Positions 54,541 to 63,640 of a DNA stretch of 64,000 nucleotides are shown in pieces. Below the pieces are notes generated by a model, which was not told the origin of the DNA, searched no databases, and saw only the letters and a program-made list of their open reading frames with translations. The stretch covers positions 3,184,501 through 3,248,500 of the forward strand of contig JADJVV010000001.1 of NCBI GenBank assembly GCA_016710435.1. Reading direction: 5' to 3'. Position numbers and translations under genes: made by a program. Source of the DNA: Hyphomicrobiales bacterium (GTDB lineage: Bacteria; Pseudomonadota; Alphaproteobacteria; Rhizobiales; Aestuariivirgaceae). The stretch's first letter is position 1. Each line of letters starts with the position of its first letter.

Positions 54541-55380
54541 TCAGCGCGCCAGCGCGCGGCGCTCATACCAGTGGCGCGAGCCGTTCACGATGCCGACCAC
54601 GCTCAGCATCACCGGCACTTCAATCAGCACGCCCACCACAGTCGCAAGCGCAGCACCCGAATTGAAACCGAACAGGCTGATCGCCGCCGCAACGGCCAGT
54701 TCAAAGAAGTTGCTGGCCCCGATCAGTGCCGATGGCCCCGCCACGCAATGCTGTTCGCCCACCATCCGGTCAGCACATAGGCAAGCCCGGCATTGAAATG
54801 GACTTGAATGAAAATAGGCACCGCGAGCAGCGCAATGACCAATGGCTGCGCCAGGATCTGTTGCCCCTGAAACCCGAACAGCAGGACCAGCGTCGCCAAG
54901 AGCGCCACCAGTGACAGGGGCGCCAATCGCGCAAGCAGACGCTGCAACGATTCCTCCCCGCGCCAGCAGCGCCATCCGTGCCGCTTGCGCCACCAGCACC
55001 GGCACCACGATGTAGAGCACCACGGAAAGAACCAGCGTCGCCCACGGCACCGTGATGGCCGACAACCCCAGCAGAAGTGCCACGATCGGCGCAAAGGCAA
55101 ACACCATGATGGTATCGTTCAGCGCCACCTGAGACAGCGTGAAATGCGGCTCGCCTTTCGTCAGGTTGCTCCACACGAACACCATGGCCGTGCACGGCGC
55201 AGCGGCAAGCAGGATCAATCCGGCGATATAGGATTCGATCTGGTCCGCCGGCAGCAGCGGCCGGAAGAGATGGCCCACGAAGTACCAGCCGAGAAGTGCC
55301 ATGGAGAACGGCTTGACACCCCAGTTGATGAACAGTGTCACGCCAATCCCCCGCCAGTGCTCCTTCACCCGGCCCAAGCC
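54541..55380 (-). pseudogene. Truncated, frameshifted ACR3-type arsenite efflux pump
   Basis: The 5' end is missing: recognisable ACR3 sequence starts at GLGRVKEHWRGIGVTLF near 55380 and goes through NWGVKPFSMALLGWYFVGHL and LILLAAAPCTAMVFVWS. Near 54950-54960 (GCGCGGGGAGG) the frame shifts by one base. The family sequence continues in another frame (LVALLATLVLLFGFQGQQIL) and returns to the first one before VAGPSALIGASNFFELAVAA. About 70 N-terminal residues are lost. The gene is broken and unlikely to export arsenite. Confidence 0.88.
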
Positions 55381-55383
55381 GAG

Positions 55384-55860
55384 ATGACCATCGGCGGCCT
55401 GCTGGCCACACTCGCGGCCCACGGCGAATGCCCACTGGTGTTCCACTATGACGGAAACGCCATCCGTCCCGGCTACCACATCACCGAGGTCAAGAGCGGT
55501 CAGTTCGCCGCGCTCGACTGCGGCGGAAATCCGGAAGCATGGACGGAAATTTTCGTGCAGCTGCTGGATGGCCATGAAGACCGCGCCCACATGAAGGCCG
55601 CGAAATTTGCCGCCATCCTCCGCAAGGTCACGGACCATGTGGCACTCGACCTGACGGCCCGGCTCACCTTTGAAGTGAGCGATGCCATTCGCCCCATGCA
55701 ATTGTATTTCGCCGGCACGCCCGAACGTTCGGGCGAAGACCTTCACTGCCAGCTCGTGCCCCGCCCCGCCAGCTGCAAGCCCCGCGACCGCTGGCTGGAG
55801 GAACAGAAGCGCACAAGCGCCTGCTGCACCCCCGCCCCCGGCGGCAAGGCCTGCTGCTAA
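55384..55860 (+). CDS. DUF6428-family protein (arsenic-locus associated)
   Basis: A 158-residue protein. It has PLVFHYDGNAIRPGYHITEV, FAALDCGGNPEAWTEIFVQL, a helix AAKFAAILRKV, a beta segment (RLTFEVSDAIRPMQLY) and a C-terminal RPASCKPRDRWL with a double Cys ending (ACC...KACC). This pattern fits DUF6428, often encoded in ars operons. It starts 4 bases from the broken end of acr3 and points the other way, so a rearrangement joined them. The ribosome-binding site is weak. Confidence 0.75.
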   Translation: MTIGGLLATLAAHGECPLVFHYDGNAIRPGYHITEVKSGQFAALDCGGNPEAWTEIFVQLLDGHEDRAHMKAAKFAAILRKVTDHVALDLTARLTFEVSDAIRPMQLYFAGTPERSGEDLHCQLVPRPASCKPRDRWLEEQKRTSACCTPAPGGKACC

Positions 55861-55861
55861 C

Positions 55862-56242
55862 TCAGCCCTTGAACAGCGTCACTTCGATTTCGATTTTCAT
55901 CCGCTTGTCGGCAAGCGCCGCCTGATAGGCCGTGGCGGCAGGGCGAATGTCGCCCAGCCACTTCTTCAGCACGGGGAATGTCTTTTCGAAGTCCGCGATG
56001 TCGGGCAGCAGGTAATGCACCCGCACCGTCTCGGAGAGCGAGAACCCCGCCTGCGCCAGCGCCGCGGAAATGTTCTTGAACGTCTGCTCCGCCTGCTCGG
56101 CCACGTCGTCGGAAATCGTCATGGTCCCATAGTCGAAACCCGTCGTCCCCGACACGAAGCACCAGTCTCCCTGCACCACCGCTCGCGAATACCCGATCTC
56201 GCCTTCGAACTTGGATCCGGATGAAATCAATCTGCGTGTCAT
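55862..56242 (-). CDS. RidA/YjgF-family protein
   Basis: A 126-residue member of the Rid family. Motifs: GYSRAVVQGDWCFVSGTTGFD, then NISAALAQAGFSLSETVRV, and the C-terminal KIEIEVTLFKG. Rid proteins hydrolyse enamine/imine intermediates. The key arginine expected near residue 100 is not obvious (GDIRPAATAY), so it may be a non-deaminating subfamily. AGGA precedes the ATG at 56242. Confidence 0.88.
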   Translation of the reverse strand: MTRRLISSGSKFEGEIGYSRAVVQGDWCFVSGTTGFDYGTMTISDDVAEQAEQTFKNISAALAQAGFSLSETVRVHYLLPDIADFEKTFPVLKKWLGDIRPAATAYQAALADKRMKIEIEVTLFKG

Positions 56243-56304
56243 GTGTCGTTCCTCACTTTCATTCATTCCTCGCACCGGGGTGCAGCTGCCGGCCACGAAT
56301 GCCG

Positions 56305-57633
56305 TCACGTCTTGCGCTTGTGTGTGCCCGCGCCAGTCCCGCCTGTCACCATCCGTACTTCCTGCACGGTGGACGGCATGGAAATTCCGGCCTTCTTCAG
56401 GGCATCCCAGATCATGAAACGGATTTCCGAGGTGAACTTGTTCTTGCCGTCATCTATCCCGTCCACCCAGAACTCCACGGCGAAATTGACCCCTGCCGCA
56501 CCGAAGTCGCGCAACTCCACGTCCGGCGCCTCGGGCTCCTTCAGCACCTGCGGATGCGCCGATACGGCCTTGATGATGACCGGCGGCACTTCGTGCAGGT
56601 CGGTATCATAGGCCACCGCAAAGGCCACCTCATAACGCTGCCGCGTATCCGCATGCGTCCAGTTGATGAACTGCGTGGTGATGAACTTGTCGTTGGGGAC
56701 GTTGATGTCCTTGCCGTCGAAGGTCGAGAGGATCGACGCCCGCATGTTGATCTGCGTCAGCGTGCCCTGCTTTCCGTTCTCCAGTTCGATATAATCGCCG
56801 ATTTTCAGCGACCGCTCCAGCAGCAGGATGATGCCGGAAATGAAGGCGGCGGCAATCTGCTGCAAGCCGAAGCCCAACCCCACGCCAAGCGCACCGCCGA
56901 ACACCGCAAGGGCCGTAAGATCAAGGCCGAGAATGTTGAGCAGCAGCAGCCCGACGATCGCGAAGACCATCAGTTCCAGCGCCTTCGCCGCCAGTTCGCG
57001 CGTCTGCACGTCGACCGATTGCTGGTCGCGGATCACCTTCTGTCCGGCGGTGGACGATGCCCGTCCCAGCCAGAACAGAATGCCGCCGAACAGCGCGGCC
57101 TTCGAGAGCGCCAGCAGCGAGATGCGGATATTGCCAGCCGCGAAGGCCACCGAATCCAGCGCCGCGGTGAACTGGTCGAAGTAGCCCAGCGCGTAGATCG
57201 CCGCGACCGGAAGCCCGATCCACCGCGCCGCGGCGTTGATCACCGGATGGGTGAGGAAGCGCATGATCACCGCATGCAGCAGGCGGATGAGCGCCAGGCT
57301 CTGCGCGATGCGGATCAGCCACGATGATCCGAGCGCCGCATCGGCAACCGATGCCGCCACCATCAACACCACCACGAACAGCGCGGGTTCGATCAGGCTG
57401 CGGCACGAGAAGGCGAGCCGCTGGTAGCGCAGGAACCGCCCCTCCGTCGGCTCCTCGCGCAACAGCGCCACCCGGCGTATCACCGCGCGCGCCACGATCT
57501 TGGCCGCAATCCACGCCGCCACGATGGCGATCACCTGCGCATAGAACTGCGGCGACGCGAGCCACCCCTGCAGGATGGCCAGCCACGCCAGGGCCTTGGC
57601 CTGAATGATGTCGATGGTCATGGCGGATGTCAT
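56305..57633 (-). CDS. MscS-family mechanosensitive channel
   Basis: A 442-residue membrane protein. Extra N-terminal helices (about 20-200) precede the MscS core. The pore helix reads ALAVFGGALGVGLGFGLQQI, rich in Gly and Ala. The beta domain has RSLKIGDYIELENGKQGTL and NVPNDKFITTQFINWTH. It acts as a tension-gated release valve in osmotic downshock. GGCGAG lies 9 bases before the ATG at 57633; a second ATG lies four codons later. Confidence 0.9.
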   Translation of the reverse strand: MTSAMTIDIIQAKALAWLAILQGWLASPQFYAQVIAIVAAWIAAKIVARAVIRRVALLREEPTEGRFLRYQRLAFSCRSLIEPALFVVVLMVAASVADAALGSSWLIRIAQSLALIRLLHAVIMRFLTHPVINAAARWIGLPVAAIYALGYFDQFTAALDSVAFAAGNIRISLLALSKAALFGGILFWLGRASSTAGQKVIRDQQSVDVQTRELAAKALELMVFAIVGLLLLNILGLDLTALAVFGGALGVGLGFGLQQIAAAFISGIILLLERSLKIGDYIELENGKQGTLTQINMRASILSTFDGKDINVPNDKFITTQFINWTHADTRQRYEVAFAVAYDTDLHEVPPVIIKAVSAHPQVLKEPEAPDVELRDFGAAGVNFAVEFWVDGIDDGKNKFTSEIRFMIWDALKKAGISMPSTVQEVRMVTGGTGAGTHKRKT

Positions 57634-57752
57634 GTCATTTGCTCGCCAAGGGGGCAAGCACACTCTGCACACACGCGCCCGCTCCTGTTCCGTCACCCGT
57701 TTTTAAGCGAGCAGCTCACGGAAATCCGCGGGAGACGGCCTGCATGAGGGCG

Positions 57753-58697
57753 CTACACAACATCCCCCCACGCCACCTTCTTCGCCCGCTTGTACGCAGC
57801 CTTGTCCCGCGCCGGCACGACGGGACGCGTGAGCCCTTCCGCCGAACACAGCTTCATCCCGACGCCAATCTTGCTCACCTCCGGCGGCGCCAGCACCCGG
57901 GCAACCGCGCGTGCGCTCTCTGCCTCCCGCGCCACCACAAGGTAGCTGTACGGCTCATCCTCGAACGGCACGGTGGCGCCCTTGGCATGCATGTGGGCGC
58001 GGCTCCGCTGCACGCGCTCCTTGAAGTGGCACCAGTCGCTCCCTGTCATCGGGCAGGCCGCGTGATGTGTGCATGGTGCCACGATCACGCCGCCCTGCCC
58101 CAGCAGCAGTTCACGCGCCACACGCATGCGCGCGAAGCCCTCCGGCGTGCCCGGCTCGATCAGCACCAGCATCTGTCCCGCCGCCGCCCAAAGCCGCACC
58201 ACCACATCGCGCACAGCCGCAACCGGCAATTCCACAAGCACATAGGATGCAAGAACCACATCGCGCGAAGGCCCCGCCCACTGCGTCACGTTTTCACGCC
58301 GCACCGTCGCCCCTTCCAGCGCCGGCATTCCACTCGCCGCATTCATCGCCTGCAACACGTCGGCAAAGGCGGCCGAAGACTCGACCTGCTCAACGGCCGA
58401 GAGCGATGGCCATTGCGCCAGCGCCGCCCACCCCGCCGTGCCCGGACCCGCTCCGATGTCCGCAAGAGAGACGGGCGCAAAGCCCGGCCGCAACGCCGCC
58501 ACCTCCTCCATCACCCGCGCATTGACGGCATAGGTCGCCGGAAGCCGCGCCGTAAGATAAGCCGCAAGGTCGACGCCTCCGGAGCCTTTCCCCTTGTGAT
58601 ATGTAGCGCTCAGTGCGGCAGTCCGCGCCCCAAGGCCCTGCCGCCGCCCCTCAAGCCAGCTGTCCACCGCTGCATCCAATTCCCCCGGAAATCGCAT
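57753..58697 (-). CDS. Rsm22-family small-subunit-associated methyltransferase-like protein
   Basis: A 314-residue protein. N-terminal YHKGKGSGGVDLAAYLTARL and LADIGAGPGTAGWAALAQWP (SAM motif I) are followed by VVLASYVLVELP and LIEPGTPEGFARM. The C-terminal part has CTHHAACPMTGSDWCHF, a four-Cys/His set as in Rsm22. These proteins are linked to small-ribosomal-subunit assembly and may bind an Fe-S cluster. GGAGCG precedes the ATG at 58697. The divergent bacA gene starts 99 bases away. Confidence 0.87.
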   Translation of the reverse strand: MRFPGELDAAVDSWLEGRRQGLGARTAALSATYHKGKGSGGVDLAAYLTARLPATYAVNARVMEEVAALRPGFAPVSLADIGAGPGTAGWAALAQWPSLSAVEQVESSAAFADVLQAMNAASGMPALEGATVRRENVTQWAGPSRDVVLASYVLVELPVAAVRDVVVRLWAAAGQMLVLIEPGTPEGFARMRVARELLLGQGGVIVAPCTHHAACPMTGSDWCHFKERVQRSRAHMHAKGATVPFEDEPYSYLVVAREAESARAVARVLAPPEVSKIGVGMKLCSAEGLTRPVVPARDKAAYKRAKKVAWGDVV

Positions 58698-58796
58698 TCC
58701 GCTTCGCTCCACGCTAAAAATCTTGTCAGTTGCCGCTCGCCCCGCCCCCCGCCTATGGTCCGGCGTCGTTTGCCCGGCAACAGAAAGATTCGCCTG

Positions 58797-60038
58797 ATGT
58801 TCACGTCCTTCTTCCCCAACCCGAGGGCCTTCTTTTGGTCGGCTGCACTCTATGGCCTCGCCGCCGTCCTCTTCTGGTTCTTCGTCTGGAAAGGCGTCGG
58901 CGCCAGCATCGGCTACGGGCTGCAACCTGGCGAACAGGCAGTGATTGGCGTCAGCGTCTTCTGGTCCAAGCCGTTCATCTGGTTCTATCTCTACTATGCG
59001 ATTGTCGTCGCGATCTTCGCCGCCGTGTGGCGCGCCCTCTCGCCCCAGCCCTGGTTTGCCTGGTCCGTGCTGGGCAGCGCCCTCATCATTTTCGTGACCT
59101 ACTTCCAGGTGGAAGTGAGCGTCGCCATCAACGATTGGTACGGCCCCTTCTACGATCTCCTGCAGGCGGCCCTTGCCAAGACGAGGCCCGTGACTGTTGG
59201 CGAATTCGGTGCGCAGCTTCTGGTGTTCATGCAGATCGCGCTGGTCGCCGTCATCATGTCGGTGCTCACGCGCTTCTTCGTCAGCCACTATGTCTTCCGC
59301 TGGCGCATGGCCATGAACGGTTTCTACACCGACAACTGGCAGCGCCTGCGCAAGGTGGAAGGCGCTTCGCAGCGCGTGCAGGAAGACACCATGCGCTTCG
59401 CCACCTCCATGGAGAGCCTCGGCGTCAGCCTGCTCGATGCCGTCATGACGCTCATCGCCTTCCTCCCCGTGCTGCACAAGCTGGAGGGCGTTGTTTCGGA
59501 AGTGCCGATCCTTGGCGCCATACCCTATCCGCTGGTCACCGCCTCCATCCTGTGGTCACTCTTCGGCACGGGTTTCCTGGCCCTCATCGGGGTGAAGCTG
59601 CCGGGCCTCAACTTTGCCAACCAGCGCGTGGAAGCCGCCTACCGCAAGGAACTCGTCTACGGCGAGGATGATGCCAACCGCGCCCAGCCGCCCACGCTGG
59701 CGGGACTGTTCGAGAATGTCCGCAAGAATTATTTCCGTCTCTATTTCCACTACATGTATTTCAACGTCGGCCGCATCGTGTACCTGCAGACCGACAACAT
59801 CTTCCCCTATCTGGTGATGCTGCCCACCATCGTCGCAGGCAAGATCACGCTCGGTCCGCTCAACCAGATCCAGAACGCCTTCGACCAGGTGCGCACGTCC
59901 TTCCAGTTCCTCGTGAACTCGTGGACATCGATCATCGACCTGATCTCGATCTACAAGCGCCTGCGCACCTTCGAAGCCGCCGTCACCGGCAACGCCGACC
60001 TACAGGCAGATGAGGACTATGGCGTGAGGTACACCTGA
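58797..60038 (+). CDS. bacA: BacA/SbmA-family peptide transporter
   Basis: A 413-residue inner-membrane protein with about 7-8 helices. N-terminal MFTSFFPNPRAFFWSAALYG, then NDWYGPFYDLLQAALAKTRP, YVFRWRMAMNGFYTDNW, and the C-terminal SFQFLVNSWTSIIDLISIYK are typical of SbmA/BacA. Members import antimicrobial peptides, glycopeptides and B12-like molecules and, in rhizobia and Brucella, affect chronic host infection. It is the whole protein; only a weak ribosome-binding site is seen. Confidence 0.93.
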   Translation: MFTSFFPNPRAFFWSAALYGLAAVLFWFFVWKGVGASIGYGLQPGEQAVIGVSVFWSKPFIWFYLYYAIVVAIFAAVWRALSPQPWFAWSVLGSALIIFVTYFQVEVSVAINDWYGPFYDLLQAALAKTRPVTVGEFGAQLLVFMQIALVAVIMSVLTRFFVSHYVFRWRMAMNGFYTDNWQRLRKVEGASQRVQEDTMRFATSMESLGVSLLDAVMTLIAFLPVLHKLEGVVSEVPILGAIPYPLVTASILWSLFGTGFLALIGVKLPGLNFANQRVEAAYRKELVYGEDDANRAQPPTLAGLFENVRKNYFRLYFHYMYFNVGRIVYLQTDNIFPYLVMLPTIVAGKITLGPLNQIQNAFDQVRTSFQFLVNSWTSIIDLISIYKRLRTFEAAVTGNADLQADEDYGVRYT

Positions 60039-60084
60039 GCCCGCTTGCCTTCCGGCAACACACTCAGTAAGCACCGCGCAGGGC

Positions 60085-60160
<76 letters not shown>

Positions 60161-60248
60161 CGCCGGTGCCGGCATCCCGGCGCAGCCTGCGCAGCGAACG
60201 TTTCGCATGGGCGCGATGGACCATCATCATCACTCCGCCCAACAAAAT

Positions 60249-60278
60249 GCCCCACACGTTTCTGAGGGCGTGCGGGGC
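60249..60278 (-). terminator. Stem-loop with T-tract downstream of hup
   Basis: On the minus strand, GCCCCGCACG, ten bases, CGTGTGGGGC form a stem with one mismatch, then ATTTTGTTG. It lies about 90 bases after the hup stop and is a likely terminator for it. Confidence 0.6.
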
Positions 60279-60367
60279 TGATGTATGTGTGCAGTTGTTG
60301 CTTCGATTGGTCCCCTGCGCATGTCTGGCCCCGGCGGAAGTGACCGCCCGACTCCATGACCGTCGCG

Positions 60368-60643
60368 CTAGCTGTTCACGGCCTCCTTCAAAAGTTTCCC
60401 AGGTTTGAACCGGGCCCTTTTGGAGGCCGGCATCTTGATGACCTTGCCCGTCTTCGGGTTGCGCGCCTCGCCGCCCTTGCGGCGGGTCACGGTAAAGACG
60501 CCGAACCCCATGAGGCGTACGTCGTCGCCGCCCTTCAGCGCTTCAATGATGTTCTCGATGGTCGACTCCACGACCTCCTCAGCCTCGCCGCGCGTCAGCT
60601 TCGTGTCATGGGCAACCTTGGCAATGAGTTCGCTCTTGTTCAT
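60368..60643 (-). CDS. hupB: DNA-binding protein HU
   Basis: A 91-residue nucleoid protein. MNKSELIAKVAHDTKLT, the beta-arm region MGFGVFTVTRRKGGEARNP and TGKVIKMPASKRARFKPGK are typical. It binds and bends DNA without strong sequence preference. The start at 60643 gives the usual length. Confidence 0.95.
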   Translation of the reverse strand: MNKSELIAKVAHDTKLTRGEAEEVVESTIENIIEALKGGDDVRLMGFGVFTVTRRKGGEARNPKTGKVIKMPASKRARFKPGKLLKEAVNS

Positions 60644-60782
60644 GAGCGCAGCACTCCGGTAAGGAAAGGGAACGCGAACACACCTGCCGTACCCCACCTT
60701 GAATCGGAACGCGGGAGATTCGCAAGTATTCCGTGGCCTTCCCGCAGGCCTTCAACAACCAACTGCAACCAACTGTAAATCC

Positions 60783-61424
60783 ATGACATTCCTGCCGGAT
60801 TTCACCACCTTCATCACCTACACCCTGGCCTCCATGCTGCTCTTCATCACCCCGGGGCCGGACATGAGTCTCTGGCTCTCCCGCACGGTGGTCTCGGGCC
60901 GCCGGGCGGGGATCGCCGCCATGGCCGGAACACAGATGGGCTGCGTCGTCCACACGCTGCTCGCCGCCTTCGGCGTCTCGGCGCTGATTGCGGCCTCTGT
61001 CACCGCCTTCACCGTCCTCAAGATCGTGGGCGCGCTATACCTGCTGTGGCTGGCGGTGGATGCCATCCGCAATGGCTCGTCCCTCAATGTGAAGACGGAT
61101 GCGCTGCCACCAGCAAGCGCCCTCTCCAGCTTCATCCTCGGCACCACCGTGAACCTCACCAACCCGAAGGTCGTGCTGTTCTTCATCACCTTCCTGCCGC
61201 AGTTCGTCTCCGCCACAGATCCCCACGTGGCGGGAAAATTGCTCTTCCTCGGGCTCTACTTCGTCGTCATCAACACGCCGCTGGCTGCGCTGCTCATCTG
61301 GGGAGCGGAAAAGGTGGTGGTGTGGCTGAAGGCGCGGCCCAGGGTTCTGCGCGGCATCGATTATTCTTTCGCAGGCGTCTTTGCCTTCTTCGCCCTCAAG
61401 ATCGCCATGACACAGGGGCGCTGA
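60783..61424 (+). CDS. LysE/RhtB-family amino-acid exporter
   Basis: A 213-residue, six-helix protein. FITPGPDMSLWLSRTVVSGR near the N-terminus and NLTNPKVVLFFITFLPQFV in the middle are the family signatures. Members export basic or neutral amino acids or homoserine lactones; the substrate is not known. ATG at 60783. Confidence 0.92.
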   Translation: MTFLPDFTTFITYTLASMLLFITPGPDMSLWLSRTVVSGRRAGIAAMAGTQMGCVVHTLLAAFGVSALIAASVTAFTVLKIVGALYLLWLAVDAIRNGSSLNVKTDALPPASALSSFILGTTVNLTNPKVVLFFITFLPQFVSATDPHVAGKLLFLGLYFVVINTPLAALLIWGAEKVVVWLKARPRVLRGIDYSFAGVFAFFALKIAMTQGR

Positions 61425-61441
61425 GCCCCCGCAACGAATGA

Positions 61442-61481
61442 CCCGGGAGATGCGCACCTCTGGGTGGGCGCACCTCCCGGG
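61442..61481. terminator. GC-rich stem-loop between convergent genes
   Basis: CCCGGGAGATGCGC and its near-complement GCGCACCTCCCGGG form a long stem between the stops of the LysE-type gene and the minus-strand secreted protein. There is no T-run, so it may be a weak bidirectional terminator. Confidence 0.5.
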
Positions 61482-61492
61482 AGTCCGTCAGG

Positions 61493-62098
61493 TCAGTCCT
61501 GCCGGAACACGGGGCAGCCCGTATCCCAGTTCACATGCACGCGGCAGCGATCCGTGCTGCTGGACGCAATCGTGTGGGAGCGGGGCGTATGCGGATTGCC
61601 GCCGGGCACGGTTCCCTTGCCGCCACCGCCGCACGAGCCGCCGATCGACACGCACAGGGCCAGCAACTTCTTGCCCGAGAGCAGCTTGAGCCGCGCATCG
61701 ATGAGGCTGATGCGCTTGGCGCGCGACGCATCACCACAGCCGCTGGCGCCGGTCGAGAGGCAGAGCTTCAACAGCTTCTTGTCGCTCAGCACGGAGAGCC
61801 GCGCATCGATGTTGTTGAGCGTCAGCTTGTCGATCTTGATATTGGTGCTGACGAGCCCGCCGGTGAGCGACGTCGTTGTGGTCGACACGGTCTTGGTGAG
61901 GCCGCCCACCGTACCGCCAACTGTGCCGCCCACGGCACCCGTGACGCCACCCACCGCACCGGTCACGCCGGAGACTGTGTGATCCACGATCCCCTTCACG
62001 CCACCCAGTGTGTCTTTCAACCCGCCGGCACCCGCTGGGGAGGTTGCGGCAAGAGCAATCACAAATGCCGCCGGAACAATGTAAGACAAAGTTTTCAT
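61493..62098 (-). CDS. Secreted Gly/Thr/Val-rich protein with internal duplication
   Basis: A 201-residue protein with a signal peptide (MKTLSYIVPAAFVIALAATSPAGA). A Gly/Val/Thr-rich low-complexity part (about 25-90, GAVGGVTGAVGG) is followed by two copies of a 25-30 residue unit: IDARLSVLSDKKLLKLCLST then GASGC, and IDARLKLLSGKKLLALCVSI then GGSC. The C-terminus has two more cysteines (TDRCRV, DTGCPV). No family is recognised. The start at 62098 has an upstream GGAGA. Confidence 0.72.
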   Translation of the reverse strand: MKTLSYIVPAAFVIALAATSPAGAGGLKDTLGGVKGIVDHTVSGVTGAVGGVTGAVGGTVGGTVGGLTKTVSTTTTSLTGGLVSTNIKIDKLTLNNIDARLSVLSDKKLLKLCLSTGASGCGDASRAKRISLIDARLKLLSGKKLLALCVSIGGSCGGGGKGTVPGGNPHTPRSHTIASSSTDRCRVHVNWDTGCPVFRQD

Positions 62099-62424
62099 GA
62101 CATGGTCTCCTTCGTGTTGCACCAGGTGGCTGTGGGCTCCCGTTTGTCACGTTCGCGGTCACAGCCATCCCGGCAATGACCTCAGGGTAAGGTGCCGCCT
62201 CTCACCCAAGCCTTGGCGGGAAGAGGAAAATACGGAAGAAACGGATTTCTTTTTCGCGCCGGGATTCACGTTTTGTGAAACGCGTTGCGGAAAATACGGA
62301 AAATTCTTCACGTCAGGGCTGCAAATCCCGCGCGCTCCAACTCCCGTTCGCGGGACATGGGAACTGAATGCGGTTATGCGTGGTTGCAACAACGGGGGCG
62401 CCTGATTGAACGAGTCGTGAAGCC
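62099..62424. other. Regulatory region between divergent genes, with direct repeat
   Basis: No gene is seen in 326 bases. GGAAAATACGGAA occurs twice (62225-62237 and 62289-62301). TTCAC-GTTTT-GTGAA (about 62266-62280) is a short palindrome between them. These may be regulator sites for the IclR gene or its divergent neighbour. Confidence 0.45.
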
Positions 62425-63207
62425 ATGAACGACAAGTCCTTGAAGCCGTTGGTCCCCATCCAGTCCCTCGTCGTCGCCTTGCGCATTCTGGATGCGTTGG
62501 GAAAGATGCGCGGTCCCGCCGCCCTCTCGGAGATCGCGCGCGATGCCCGCGTCTCGCCCAGCAAGCTGCATCGCTATCTCGCCACGCTGCTCTCCCACGG
62601 CTACGTGGAGCAGAGCCGCCAGACCGGGCGCTACAGCCTGGGCCGCGGCAGCATAAGTCTCGGCCTGCGCGCCATGCGTCATGTGGATCTCTACGAGCGC
62701 GTCAACGCCGGCCTCGATGACATCGCCAGGCGCACCGGTTGTCATTCCTTCATGTCGATCTGGACAGCAGCCGGGCCAATCGTCGTGCGCTGGTCCTATT
62801 CAGATGACGGGATCGGCGTGAACACCATGCCGGGCCAACTCATGTCCGTGTTGCGCAGCAGCTCCGGTCAGATTTTTGCGGCCTTCCTTCCGGAGATCAA
62901 GACCGCGCGCCTGATCCAGAAGGAGATCACCGCCATCGGCAAGGACGGCGAATATGCCCGCCGGCTCATCGCCCGTGTCGACACCGTCCGCACCCAGCGC
63001 TACTCCACCACGGTGGGAGAGCTGGAAGCGCATCTCCAGTCGATTGCCGTTCCGGTGTTTGACTGGCACAACGACTGGCTGATCGCCGTCGGCTGCACCT
63101 TCGATGTCGAGGCGGACAATGTGCGCCTCGACCGCACGCGCAAGGTTCTCCAGGACTTCGCCGCCAACACCTCGGCCCAGCCTGAAATTGCACTCGCCGT
63201 CGAATAG
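62425..63207 (+). CDS. IclR-family transcriptional regulator
   Basis: A 260-residue regulator. The N-terminal winged helix (about 10-75) includes RILDALGKMRGPAALSEIAR and PSKLHRYLATLLSHGYVEQS. The effector domain (about 85-255) contains SFMSIWTAAGPIVVRWSY and ends in a GCTF segment. IclR members control catabolic and efflux genes. The AhpD-like gene follows 75 bases later. Confidence 0.93.
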   Translation: MNDKSLKPLVPIQSLVVALRILDALGKMRGPAALSEIARDARVSPSKLHRYLATLLSHGYVEQSRQTGRYSLGRGSISLGLRAMRHVDLYERVNAGLDDIARRTGCHSFMSIWTAAGPIVVRWSYSDDGIGVNTMPGQLMSVLRSSSGQIFAAFLPEIKTARLIQKEITAIGKDGEYARRLIARVDTVRTQRYSTTVGELEAHLQSIAVPVFDWHNDWLIAVGCTFDVEADNVRLDRTRKVLQDFAANTSAQPEIALAVE

Positions 63208-63216
63208 GCAATGGCC

Positions 63217-63230
63217 TTGCTCTAGATCAA
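63217..63230. promoter_or_regulatory. FNR/FixK-like box upstream of the AhpD-like gene
   Basis: TTGCTCTAGATCAA matches the FNR/FixK half-sites TTGA-N6-TCAA at seven of eight conserved positions. It lies 53 bases before the ATG and about 33 before a TATATT stretch. It could couple the gene to oxygen or redox state. Confidence 0.45.
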
Positions 63231-63282
63231 GGACGTTGCCCCGCACATCGGCCAAACCCTGCGTATATTAGGAGATACGAAT

Positions 63283-63630
63283 ATGCAGGACGATTGGGCA
63301 GGCTATCTGGCGGGCGTTTCCGCGCGCATGAGGGAAATGCGGACCGAGCACCCGGACGTAATGAAAGGCTTTTCCGCCCTCGCCCAATCGGCCCTCAAGC
63401 CCCAGGCGCTGGATGGAAAGGTCAAGGAACTGATCGCACTCGGCATCTCCGTCGCCGTCCGCTGCGACGATTGCATCGGCTTCCACGTCAAGGCCGCCCT
63501 CGCCCACGGCGCCACCCGCGAGGAGATCATGGAAACGCTCGGCATGGCCATCTACATGGGCGCCGGACCCTCCGTCATGTACGCCACCCACGCGCTGGAA
63601 GCCTATGAGCAATTGAAACCGAAGGCGTGA
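63283..63630 (+). CDS. AhpD/carboxymuconolactone-decarboxylase-like protein
   Basis: A 115-residue protein of the CMD fold. It has the redox motif CDDC (VRCDDCIGFHVKAALAHG) with the His three residues after the second Cys, then GATREEIMETLGMAIYMG. This arrangement is like AhpD, a thiol-peroxidase partner. TAGGAG lies 6 bases before the ATG. It could be regulated by the upstream FNR/FixK-like box or by the IclR protein. Confidence 0.9.
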   Translation: MQDDWAGYLAGVSARMREMRTEHPDVMKGFSALAQSALKPQALDGKVKELIALGISVAVRCDDCIGFHVKAALAHGATREEIMETLGMAIYMGAGPSVMYATHALEAYEQLKPKA

Positions 63631-63640
63631 TGGTTGCGGT

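Noticed and set aside
54403..54780. 125-codon plus-strand frame over the sRNA candidate
   Set aside because: It reads through the terminator hairpin and into the antisense of acr3, so it is not a gene.
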